A DNA stretch of 64,000 bases from Tetrapyrgos nigripes (lineage: Eukaryota; Basidiomycota; Agaricomycetes; Agaricales; Campanellaceae): assembly GCA_013368315.1 (NCBI GenBank), contig JAACJM010000049.1, positions 62,001 through 126,000 of the forward strand, given 5' to 3'. Shown in pieces: positions 51,657-61,987 of this stretch. Both the position numbers and the translations under genes were made by a program. Within the stretch, counting starts at the first letter, position 1, and each line of letters begins with the position of its first letter. Below the pieces are notes generated by a model that worked only from the letters and a program-made list of their open reading frames with translations, made no database searches and had not been told where the DNA came from.

Positions 51657-52558
51657 ATGGCTGTGTATGTAGTACTATGGACAGAGCAGGATATATCATT
51701 GCATTGGCGGAACATTTTGGAGGGAACATAGTAACGCGCCGGAAAAGTACAATAGAAAAAACTGGATATAAGGTCGACAATGCAGGAGAATGCTCAATCA
51801 CTGCCATTTTCCAGACCACCTTCTCTAGCTCGCACACCAGGAAGTTTGATAGTGAGGAACCTTCTTCATACTCTTGTGGCAAACTCTTATCGTTTTCCCT
51901 ATAGGAAAGGTTCTGAAAAACTATGGAAAATAGGTTCGTACATTCCAGCTCACCATCATCGCCACCTTCTGTACTAGCCATCTGACTCGACACTGAAGGA
52001 CTCTGGCAGTGGGGGAAACGCGTGCTACACCCACTGAACGCCCAAACGATCATGCCAATACGTTTTCGAATGCTTCATCTTCCTCGGAGGAGGAGGAGCA
52101 GGCAATGGCAGGTACGCAACAGAAACATTGGTCGTTGTATCCCAATCTCACATCAATCCGTTAACAATGATGCAGGCCCAGGCCAAACGATCTCGAATCT
52201 TTCGAATTCTAGCACCTCCGCTCCTCCCGATCAACACGAGGAAAATCAGAAATATTCCATCTTCGAAGGTGCATCCGAGATCGACTTTGTGGCTGAGAAC
52301 GAAATATTCCAGGCTGGGGACGGTCGATACGCCGTCGAAGGATTCAACCAAGCTCAGGACATGACTTTCGACTCGGGATTCCAACTCACCGCTGTGGGAG
52401 AGCTTCACCAGGGGAGAGTGGGACCCGATGATGTATCGTCCTCGGGAGCTGGCGGCGCTGGAATGAAACATTTTGGTCAAGCAAAACGTATGACATTCAA
52501 AGGGACGAAGATGCAATTTATTGCCAGAAAGGTGGAAGAGCGAGTCCCAGCAGAGTAG
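51657..52558 (+). CDS. Motif-repeat protein, tandem copy A (short form)
   Basis: Suggested model: MA from an ATG at 51657, spliced to ENAQSLPFSRPPSLAR, then a Ser/Glu-rich exon (ANTFSNASSSSEEEEQAMA), then GPGQTISNLSNSS and three copies of a 20-residue motif: IFEGASEIDFVAENEIFQAG, GFNQAQDMTFDSGFQLTAVG and HFGQAKRMTFKGTKMQFIAR. It stops at 52556-52558, right after VEERVPAE. Copy B at 54010-55538 is the same gene with a long extra C-terminal tail. The third repeat here has lost the terminal Gly. The last coding exon (about 52173-52558) is well supported by the open frame; the 5' exons are inferred from conservation between the copies. No known family; function unknown. Confidence 0.5.
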
Positions 52559-54009
52559 GGGGATCTGTGAGGCTTAGGGATTTGGGCTTAGTAGGCTCAG
52601 TTACAGGAGGCTGTAGCGCTAGCGTAGATATTTTACAAAAGTTCTATAAAAATCTCTATGCCTACGAGGCTTCTATACCCCTCATGGACCGCGACTGCCG
52701 TTTTGAGCTTGCCTAGTTCATGGACCGTCCATGGACTTGAATGCTCGTAAAGGAAGCAAAAGTGTTATATCCCCTTCACGGGGATTTTTTGGGTACCAAA
52801 TGTCAATCTGCAGCTGATCAGCAGCAATTGTGGCTAAGTGGTAACCATCCGTTGTAAATTCTTGGGCGTGTATGATCCATACCGCTTAGTGGTAGATGCA
52901 TTAACTATGCATATAAATGCTTTCTGATTGCTTTCTGGATAAAAATAAGGTGCTGCATGCATAGTGTTCGACGTTAATTCGACATTTTTATTCGCAGGGC
53001 ATGCCTTTTTCTCTATTCGGGTCAGACCCAAAGCTGAAAAATAAGGACTGGATATGGATATTGACTCAGCTATAAGTATTTATTCCGGGTGCAAATATAC
53101 CCCAGGGAGTCTAGCAAGCGATGCATACATTTGAGCTTTAGCATGATGTACTTTTTGCAACCAAGGTGGTTTTCAGGCTCTGCCAGTTTCAGACAACGGT
53201 AATATGACTGGATACCATCAAACACTGATTTCTATATTACTCACGACATTTTTCTAGTTTTTAAGGATTTTCAAATCACTAGATGGTACCTCTAATTGTA
53301 GACGAACGGTCAGAATTGGCCATTTTCCGAGAATTTGGTGTGAACGTGCAAGTATATGGTGTTTCCGTGAAACGATAGACACAGAAAATATTCAGGGAGT
53401 TCTCATACATATCCAACACCTATCCCGAACTTCTCCGAGGTCGAACATACTCTGTCGATACAACGCGGGTTGAAGCAAACACCGAAATGGCGCGCTAAGC
53501 TCCCAGGAAAAGCGTGGGAATTTATCGTGAGGGGTTCGACTTCAAGGAGGTAGGAGGGCGTTTGTGCAACGGGAATTGGGGTGGTCCAACATCAGCATTT
53601 TGCAAAACTGGTCATGCAATGATTGATGTTTGGAGTTATTAAAGACCGGCGGCAACACGTCGGCCGGTTGTCGGGGGCGTCGGGAGGTGCCGAGCATCGT
53701 TCCTAGTGATGATGTCGTAAAATTGATGGAGCCGCGTACATCATCTGGATCATCTCGGATGATGTAGTTGTTGGCAATGTCAATGAACACCTCGACATCC
53801 GATACCATTCCGTCCTGATCAGATAAGTTTTTCTGTTTACCAGTTGCAGACACGGATCCAATGTCCTTGTCAAACTGAGGGCAGTGCAGAAAGCTCAGAA
53901 GCTTACGTCCATCAATACTGCTGTGATACTACTCTTATACCTCTTTCATTCCACTTGCTTCTTGTCAACAGCAGACACGCCCATCCTAGTCCACAAAGGT
54001 GTGAAGGCA
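52559..54009. other. Intergenic between tandem copies A and B
   Basis: A hairpin with a T run (ATCCCCTTCACGGGGATTTTTT) lies at 52768-52789. A minus-strand open segment at 53542-53853 (about 100 codons, contains VFIDIANNYIIRDDPDDVRG) has no ATG at its 5' end and no recognised family; it may be an exon fragment. From 53852 the sequence is the duplicated promoter of copy B. Confidence 0.4.
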
Positions 54010-55538
54010 ATGGCTGTGTATGAGTACTGTGGACAAAGCAATATATTGGATAGCTTCTCGAAGGAACATAGCAACGTGAAAAGTACAAGGCTCTGATAGA
54101 ACAGTTTTGATATAAAGACAACAACGCAGGAAAATGCTCAATCACTACCATCTTCCAAACCACCTTCCCTAGCTCGCATCCCAGGAAGTTCGATAGTGAG
54201 GAACCTTCCTTATACTCTTGTGGCAAACTCTTATCGTTATAGGGAAGACTCTGAAAAATCATGGACAAGGCCAAGAACAGCTGCAAAGTAGGACCATCTA
54301 CGCCAGCACGCGTCAGTGGTCACTCCAACCCTTCTAGGTTCGCACATTCCAGCTCACCATCATCGCCATCTTCTGTACTGGCCAATCTGACTCGACATTG
54401 AAGGACTCTGGCAGGGGGGGAAACGCGCGCTACACCCACTGGACGTCCAAACCATCACGCCAATACATCTTCGAATGCTTCATCTTCCTCTTCGGAGGAG
54501 GAGCAGGCTGTAGCTGAGCAGTTGATGGATGTCACCGAGGACCCAACCCTTCCTGCATCTTCGACAAGGGAGAACAACCAGACAATGCCAGGTACGCAAC
54601 AGAAACATTGGTTTTTATACCACAATCTCACATCACTCCGTTCAATGACACAGGCCCAGGCCAAACGACCTCGAATCCTTCTGGCCCTCCCGATCAACCC
54701 GAGGAAAATCACGAATATTCTATCTTCGACGATGCATACGAGATGAAATTTAAGGACAATGACGAAATCCTCCATGCTGGGAACGGTCGAAATCTCGTTA
54801 AAGGATTCAACCGATCTCACGACATGACTTTTGAGGGATTCCGATTAACCGCTGCGGGAGAGCTTCACCGGGGGAGAGTGGGACCTGATGATGTACCGTC
54901 CTCGAAAGCTGGCGCCGGAATGAAGTATTTTGGTCAAGCACATCATATGGAATTCAAAGGGACGAAAATGCAATTTATTGCGGGTAAGGTCGTCGAGGTG
55001 GAAGAGCGAGTCCCGGCACCTACTACTAGTAGTCCTCAGTGGAATGCACCGCCGCAAGCCCAGACCTACGGCGGTAACGCGTATAATCAGCCTTCCAACA
55101 TGCATATGTACCTAGGCCCCCAAGCTCAAGGGAATGGATGGGATAATTACGGACAAAGATATGGGCAAGATTGGGGCCAGGGTTGGGGTGGTGAGTATAA
55201 TATTTGATTCCAAGCCATCGATGTTGCATCTAATAAAAGGCGACGTCAATACAGGTCCGCCGCCACCTCAAGTACAAATGACACAGACCATTACCGCTTC
55301 CGCATCTTATGGGCATGCACCGGCTGGCAGGATGATACAACAGTCTCATCCACCTCCCGAAGAAAGGGGTTACTGGCACCCTCAGAACCAGCAGTACGCA
55401 TACGCCGCCGAGCCAGCTATGAGACCTCCTGCTGGGCCTGTGTACGGGAATCCTCCTCAAACTTATAATAGTCATCCCCCTCCTCCTCCCACTAATTATC
55501 CGCGGAATCATTACCGGCCTGGTCCAGAGTTTCGATAG
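54010..55538 (+). CDS. Motif-repeat protein with prion-like tail, tandem copy B
   Basis: Suggested start MAENAQSLPSSKPPSLAR (ATG at 54010), with uncertain 5' splicing, then a Ser/Glu-rich segment (SSNASSSSSSEEEQAVAEQL). Then GPGQTTSNPSGPPD leads to three motif repeats: IFDDAYEMKFKDNDEILHAG, GFNRSHDMTFEGFRLTAAG and YFGQAHHMEFKGTKMQFIAG. The tail is rich in Gly, Gln, Tyr, Asn and Pro (NAYNQPSNMHMYLGPQ, WDNYGQRYGQDWGQGWGG), continuing across a 64-nt intron (55191-55254) to GPPPPQVQMTQ and PRNHYRPGPEFR. This composition is prion-like. Copy A lacks the tail. No enzymatic domain. The 3' two exons are well supported; the 5' part is not. Confidence 0.55.
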
Positions 55539-57177
55539 GCAGCGCCGCGACTAGAAACCAGCCTTTCGTAGGGCCGCATGGGTTTGGGATGCTTAACATA
55601 CTTACTCAATATATCGCATTAATCATGATAATGACCTCTGAAAGCGTCAAGTAGTCAAGGTCTTCACGAGTACGTTCCATATCTAGCAAAATTATCGACC
55701 TAATTAGCCTAGGCCTGTTCCCGAACCATGAAATCTCAACGCCTCGCAACTTGTGAAACTTGCCAGCGTGCGTGAAGAGCAATAGCTTTACAAGGAAAGT
55801 GATATGATGTACTTACTTCGCTTTTCCGAGCTCTTAGAGGCTCTTTAGGGACGTCTCAATTACAAGAAGAAAACGAAAAGAAGACACGGCTCTAGCCTAA
55901 CTGGAACAGATTGTTTTGAGTTGCAGGATATGTTTCCACCCCACGACATGTACTGACGGAACACAGCAAATGGAACCCAGCCTTTAAGCACTGACAGAAC
56001 CCCGCTTCACTTGATTGACCAAACCCAAAACAGAGTACTGATCAAGCCCTCGTCAAGTGCTAACCAAACCCTCTTCAGGTGTTAGCGGAGCACGCGTTAA
56101 GGTACACACACACACCTCGTCTGTTGCTTGTCTGTAGGCAGAGTTTCTTAAGTATTTATTGTGTACTTACTAGTACGGATTTACGATATATACACTAAAT
56201 AAATATTAACCTTCAATGAGTTCCAGCCATAGATTGCTTCACATGTGTAGCTTAATAGGTCGACTCGCGCTCGAATGCCGCTCGAGATTGAACGTTAGCG
56301 CTTGATTTGGAACTTGGGTGGCTGCTTAAAATCATGAACTGCATTAGTACTTAAATAATATGAGTTGATTATGGGTGGCAGCATCTCGGACGACTCGAGC
56401 AGACAAGGTTGTAGATGTGGTGCATAATAAAGAAAGCTATACTAGTAGCAAAATAGAAAAAATGCGCTAGTACAGGACTGAATCGAAGCATATCCCAATG
56501 CAGTCACACTGCCAGGAGGTACCCAGACAAAGTGGACAATTGTGCATGTCATAGCCCTGTGTCTGCAGGCTGAGGAGACAGGTTAGATCAGTAGTTACAG
56601 TCGGGTTAGATCAGCAGTTATAGTCGGGTTCCGTCAATACTATTCGAGGGTTGGAATTGTAGTATTAAACAGGTCTGATTGACGGTTAGATGGCGGGTGT
56701 AAATTGTCAAATCTGAGGTGGGTTTCGTTAGTGGGTTTCGTTAGCACATGGTCGGGGTGGAAACTATATTTGCTTTTGAGTTGCTTGTCTAAAGCTTGTC
56801 TGAAGCCGGCCCTAAACATCCCTTCTTCGCAACTTCTTTTTGATATCGATAAGTCTCGATAAGTAACGTACATTCCCAAGGGTCTACCAGCTTTGCATAG
56901 AGATGCGAGACTTTGACGTGAGTCCGAACCTTTGAGTCAATTATAGTGAGCTCAGAGCTCGAAGTACAGCTGGGAGTTGGCTGGGAGTCAAAATCTTCCA
57001 CCTTTTCACCAAACGTTACTCACGGCGACGATACCTTCGATATGCCCTTGAACAGGTTCCCGCGATACTCTCGAGTGAGCGTGACTAGATGGATCTTTTC
57101 GGCTCATGGCTTATGTCTGGACATTAATCAAGATTAATCAAGTGGGATATGTCCTGGCGTAAGTAACCATATGTTAG
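55539..57177. other. Intergenic with short tandem repeats
   Basis: Two 23-bp tandem units (GGTTAGATCAG-T/C-AGTTA..) at 56581-56603 and 56604-56626, and a 14-bp tandem GTGGGTTTCGTTAG near 56716-56745. No gene recognised. Confidence 0.4.
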
Positions 57178-57262
57178 TGCCCTTTGGTGAAGTGGTTAGT
57201 ATGTCATTTTTCCCACTGCGAGCTCCCGAGTTCGAATACCGGTTGTACTGTTCTCTTTTTAC
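57178..57262 (+). ncRNA. tRNA-like Pol III unit (SINE head or tRNA relic)
   Basis: A box TGGTGAAGTGG at 57185-57195 fits TRGYNNARNNG exactly. B box AGTTCGAATAC at 57229-57239 fits RGTTCRANTCC with one mismatch. The spacing is normal for a tRNA, and a T run (57255 onward) could end Pol III transcription. The acceptor and anticodon stems do not pair, so it is not a working tRNA. A tRNA-derived SINE is the simplest reading, with the body perhaps extending toward 57500. Confidence 0.5.
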
Positions 57263-58090
57263 TCCTCTTTCTGCTCCTCTTTTTGTTCTCTGCTAGCCGT
57301 AGACCCTCAGCGAGAATCACAGCATCGTTGACGAGTACTACTATATACTTTAACATCTGTTTTACTAACTCACTTTTACTAAAATTCATTTTTCTTCTGC
57401 GCTTCGCGCAGGACATGAAACAGCAAGGTTTCACCAATCCTACTGATTCTCTCCACAACATCACTAAATGAAGTTGAAGAAGAAGTATCCTTGAGGTTGT
57501 AGAATCAAAGTAAATGACCAAATTGGACCAGGTATCCCAAAGACAATGAGTACATAAAATTTTATCATTTGACCATTGACCAAAAGAATTCGGGCTAAAT
57601 CAGTACACTGACAGGTACAAGAGTAGCTCTGTTTTACACTTAGTAATTAGCCCAATTTTTTCAACTACGAGCACTGCCAAAGAGGAGATTCTGAGCAAGT
57701 GAGTGTTCAAGGGGTCAAGGCAAGATCCCACCACTGCACATTACACCAATTAACCAAACAAGTTTATAGTGTATACTACACAAGCATTAAAATAATATAT
57801 TAGGAGTATAGTACCTCAGAACGCAGAGGGTAACCCCACGGAGCCTCACGAACGCGCGAGTCTCTGGCGGACATAAAGATTTACATAGGATTACATAAGA
57901 TAGAAGCTGGCTTCTGATTGGCTGTGGCATATGTCCTGACATATATCCAAATCTGGACATATGACATGTGCCATGAGCCATCTTTTCTTTTCATGAGCCA
58001 TTCGTTGGCCATTCGCATAGCCCCTTCACATAGACATCATGACATGGGAGCGTTTGTTCAGGGGTGGGTAACTCTTTCTCCCTTTCGACA
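57263..58090. other. Intergenic, possible SINE body and P450 upstream region
   Basis: Starts with a T/C-rich run after the tRNA-like head. No gene recognised. Confidence 0.35.
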
Positions 58091-58098
58091 TATAAATA
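58091..58098 (+). promoter_or_regulatory. TATA box of P450 gene 1
   Basis: TATAAATA within GACATATAAATAGGAAG, 40 nt upstream of the ATG at 58131. Confidence 0.65.
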
Positions 58099-58130
58099 GG
58101 AAGCAATTCTCCAATTGTTTGCGACAACCC

Positions 58131-60270
58131 ATGATTTCCTTCGGTTTCGTCGAATTAGGGCTCTTGCTCTTATCTTTCTATCTGTGGAAGATACTCCGCG
58201 CTCGTCGCAATGGGCCTCTTCCTCCCGGACCAAGAGGGTGGCCCGTGATAGGTAATCTCTTCGACATTCCGACATCCGAGAAGCCTTGGTTAGAATGGGC
58301 GAAGCTCGGAGAGAAATACGGTCTGAACGTTTCTCGAAGATGACTTTGGGTCAGTCGCTGACCACACACATACAGGTGACCTGGTATCTATCCAGGTCTT
58401 TGGAACGACTCTGATGGGTATCAACTCTTACGCTCAAGTGGCTAAGATGTTCAACGATAAGAGCGATATCTACTCCGACAGACCGCCCTTTACCATGGCA
58501 ACCGAAGTATCAGGAATGAGAGTAAGTCTCTTCGCCTATCTCTACTCAGAACAGCTTGGTAATTCCAGTAGAATATCATGGGTGCTCTCCCAAATGGCCG
58601 CCAACTCAAATCTTATCGCCGGATGTTTCAACATGAACTAGGGACAAATGCTAGCGTGAAGAACTTCTTGCCCTATATGCATCGCCAGTGCAAGATATTC
58701 GTCAAGAAGATAATGGACGACCCTAACGGTGACTTGCTCGACCAATGCTTCCAGTACGTTGCTTTTGGTTAAGTGTATCTCGTTCGGAGTGCTGGCTCAC
58801 AAACTCAAATCTCGTAGTCACACAGGCTCCATCATCCTGAAAGTCGCGTATGGATACCAAGCAAAAGTCGGCGATGATCCGATGATTAAACTATCCACTC
58901 TCAGCATGAACAACTTTTCGGCTGCTTTAGCAACAGATCAGTTCGCAGTCAATCGCTTTCCGATATTGCTGAAGGTTCCGGAGTGGCTTCCAGGTACTGA
59001 ATGGAAAGTTAGGGGAAGGAAATGGGCCAGAACCACCTTCGATATGGCTACCTTTCCACTTGATTTCACCAAGAAACAGCTTGTAAGTCCGGAGACCAGT
59101 CACGCGTTCAGAGTGCTCAAACGATGCGTTTTAGAACGAAGGAACAGCGGATGACTCTTTCGTTGGCAGATGGCTCAAGAAGACGCTCTCTACAGAAGAA
59201 GAGTTCCATCTCAAGTGGGCCGCAGCTTCCTTGTTTGGTGGTAAGTATTAAACCGTGTTGCTCAGAAGAGACGATTCAAGCCATTGTTTCTTGACACGCA
59301 GCTGGAGCTGAGACGGTCAGCCGCGTTTCTTCATGATGGATTCCATCTTCGTTGCTTACCATCTGTCACATATAGACTGCACTCACGATCTACGGCTTCG
59401 TCCTCAGGATGTGTCTGAATCCTGAGATCCAGAAGAATATTCACGAAGAGATAGACGCTGTCGTTGGAGATGGCCGACTTCCGACGTTTGAGGACCGTAG
59501 TCAACTTCACTACTTCGAAGCTGTGATAAAGGAGATAAAGCGGTTCCATATATATGGTCCCCTAGGCATGTTCCTCATTTTACGCTGCGTTTGTGTTGAG
59601 TCTCTCAACGGCTTTGCACAGTGCCGCATTCTACTTCTGAAGACGACGTCCACGAGGGAATGTTCATTCCAAAGGGCTCTATCATCTTTGCAAACATATG
59701 GTGTTTCTCTTTCCTATGCTGTTCATTTCCCACGATATGTATTCACTTGAAATCACTTGCACAGGCTCATGGGACACGATCCATCCGTGTACAAGGATCC
59801 AATGACCTTTGACCCAATGCGCTTCTTTGGTGACAGGAATGAACAAGATCCATCTGACTACATCTTCGGATTTGGGCGAAGGTAAGAGCCGTCCTTCGTT
59901 CTCATCCCAATCCACGTTACTTACATGCAGTGATCAGACTTTGTCCAGGTGAGCCCCAGGATTGCAAGGCTGGCTACAGCCTTAGGTGGCTTACTTGAAT
60001 GGTGGATGTCTAGGTCGTCTTCTCGCTGAACCTTCTGTGTTCATTTCGATTGCCATGATTGCGTGGGCATTCGATATCACACCTATACCAGGAGAAGAGC
60101 CTGTTTATGACACTTCTCCCGGAATGATAACGTATGTTCTCAATTTACGAGTCAGACCTCCTCGCATACTGAATGATTCGTCCGTGCTCAGTCGACTGCG
60201 TCCCTTCAAGTGCAAGATTACACCGAGGAAGGATATCGAGAAACTGATGACTTTGCTGAGCGTCGACTGA
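58131..60270 (+). CDS. Cytochrome P450 monooxygenase 1
   Basis: Haem-thiolate monooxygenase, probably ER-anchored by [17 protein letters not shown]. Twelve exons: 58131-58320, 58376-58521, 58572-58753, 58818-59082, 59135-59240, 59302-59315, 59376-59565, 59622-59700, 59765-59881, 59938-59948, 60014-60131, 60192-60270; 498 residues. Motifs: [20 protein letters not shown]-helix [13 protein letters not shown], ExxR in KEIKRFH, and haem loop FGFGRRLCPGRLLAE. The 14-nt exon carries the I-helix AGAET and the 11-nt exon the haem cysteine. One intron (59566-59621) begins with GC rather than GT. Resembles the expanded agaricomycete P450 families; substrate unknown. Confidence 0.88.
59302..59315 (+). 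other. 14-nt micro-exon (P450 I-helix)
   Basis: CTGGAGCTGAGACG between an AG and GTCAGC. It provides AGAET of the oxygen-binding I-helix. Confidence 0.75.
59938..59948 (+). other. 11-nt micro-exon (P450 haem cysteine)
   Basis: ACTTTGTCCAG between TGATCAG and GTGAGC. It supplies L-C-P of FGFGRRLCPGR, including the haem-ligating Cys. Confidence 0.75.
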
Positions 60271-60596
60271 AAGATCTCTCTTGTGTATGTACAATTATGA
60301 AGACTGAAGCACCACACCTCTGCCTCGAATCTAAGTTTATCTGATTTCTCGCTGAATCAGACAAGGACCTTAAAGTGACACCGAAGCGGAACTGCTTCAT
60401 TTACAATGAATCGATACATGAGGTAACTGCATGGGATCGACCCTAGTGCTTATCGCACTTCATGTTGCAGACGAAGCTCTGGTGGCGCACAGACTGGTAT
60501 AATAGCCATATCCTACAACTACGTATTCTTCAAGCCCATCCAGCCTCCCAGCCTCCAAGTATCTCCCTTCTCGACTCGTCTGTAGCTGATACCACA

Positions 60597-61776
60597 ATGT
60601 CTCGTCGTACAAAGCAGCAACCGGGCTCGAATGCTCCTACGTCGGCTCCCTTGCAGCCGACTCAACCTAGTGCGCCATCCTTCAGTACCTCGATAATGCA
60701 GGGGGCGCACGAGTTTCAGCTTGATGGAGTGAACTTCAATAACGTGTCTGGGAATCAACACAACACTAGTAACAACAATCACTCGACGGTGAAGGACTCG
60801 TACAATCGCCGGACCACGAACAATAGGAATGAGTATAAAACTAACCATCGGGGATATCGAGGTAGGTATCCGAGTCGTAGATTCTTCCTTGAGTATAGTT
60901 TGATTAATTGACACAACTTTAGCCAATTATTCTATGAGGAATAGTGCGTTGAATCATTCTTTCAATTCGCTCACTCTTTCAATGCTGAATGTGCTTACGC
61001 AGACGCATTTGGGAGGACTGCACCTCAGGCTGAAGCCGACTCGGAATCCGATGGCTCAGACGGTTTCGATGCCGGGAACGGATACGACGAGTCTGCACCA
61101 GAATCAGAGGAGTCCGATTTTTATGAAGAGGAGCAGCAGGAGAGGGCACTTCAAGCTCCTCGACGAGCAGTCTCGGACAGCAACCGACTACTGCTTGCAA
61201 CTGAACCAGTCGATGAAGTGGAAGCTGGGGAGACTCGCTTATTGGAGTCATCCTATAGTAATCGACGTGGCAAACCCAGCATCCCTCATTCCGTGACCGA
61301 ACCTGGCCCAAGACAGCAGAAGGAACCAGCGTACTCTTATGTAGGCCGCACGAACGTACGTGAAAGCCAGTCCAAGAGAGCACACCCCCCTCCTCCTCGT
61401 CCTGCCAATGGTCCCACTCCGAGCCGTAAATCATTTGCCATTCCTCGTCCAGCGGCCGCGTCAAAGGCCAAAAGCCCTACTGGCTCTCAGAGCGAATCCG
61501 TTCCCGTTGACCATTCGGAGCTGGAAAGTGACGCTGTAGCAAATGAAAGGACTCAGGCTCCGCCCCGCCCAAGGTTTGTGATCGTTACCGTTTGCCCACT
61601 GATGAAGTACTTACTGAAGCTTCGCGTGTAGCCGTACCTCAAACTCGGCCAAACCTTCCTCGTCAACCCCGAGCGCAGTCAAGGGTTCCACCCCAACCAA
61701 AGCAAGCGCCAATCAGGATCGATCTGGAAACACTGGCGCTGGTAAGAAGAAGAAGGGAGGTTTCTTCCGCTTCTAG
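60597..61776 (+). CDS. Asn-rich low-complexity protein with F/M-x-x-A motif
   Basis: Exons 60597-60861, 60923-60943, 61003-61573 and 61632-61776 give 333 residues in frame. MSRRTKQQPGSNAP leads into the motif IMQGAHEFQLDGVNFNNVSG, then an Asn-rich stretch (NQHNTSNNNHSTVKDSYN, RRTTNNRNEYK), an acidic region (EADSESDGSDGFDAGN, ESEESDFYEEEQQERA), a Pro/Ser-rich basic region (KRAHPPPPRPANGPTPSRK), and a basic C-terminus GAGKKKKGGFFRF. No catalytic domain. The 21-nt exon 2 is the weakest part of the model. It has the same architecture (motif then Asn-rich) as the gene at 19067-20288. It lies between two facing P450 genes. Confidence 0.65.
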
Positions 61777-61987
61777 TAGAAGTCATTTTTGATTTGTTGA
61801 GGGCTCGCTTTCGGATCCTCGGGCAGGATGAATTACTAAGGAATGCCATTAATACTGTTTGAAGAATAAATAGTGACATTTATGTCTAGGCTGTAGGACT
61901 ACTGTGCTCTCGACTCGCCTTGGATATCGGATCGGAACTGTACCTGCTGATAATAATACACTGTATGTTATGTTGTCTGCCAGAAGT

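Larger units (their letters stand above)
51501..55030. repeat. Tandem segmental duplication (offset about 2.35 kb)
   Basis: Promoter and gene body are duplicated: ACGGATCCAATGTCCTTGTC at 51501 and 53852, and homology persists to codons for EERVPA (about 52550 and 55018). Copy B has an extra segment of roughly 75 bp before GTACGCAACAG relative to copy A. The copies differ sharply after EERVPA. Confidence 0.8.

Noticed and set aside
51544..52053. 169-codon minus-strand frame partly conserved in the tandem copy (53912-54286)
   Set aside because: The conservation follows the DNA duplication and is equally present in the plus-strand frame that joins to the motif exons; the minus frame has no recognisable domain.
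52768..52789. Bacterial-style terminator hairpin followed by T run
   Set aside because: The genome is clearly fungal and the hairpin lies about 200 bp past a gene end; no basis for a termination role.
57178..57250. Functional tRNA
   Set aside because: A and B boxes are good, but acceptor and anticodon stems do not pair.
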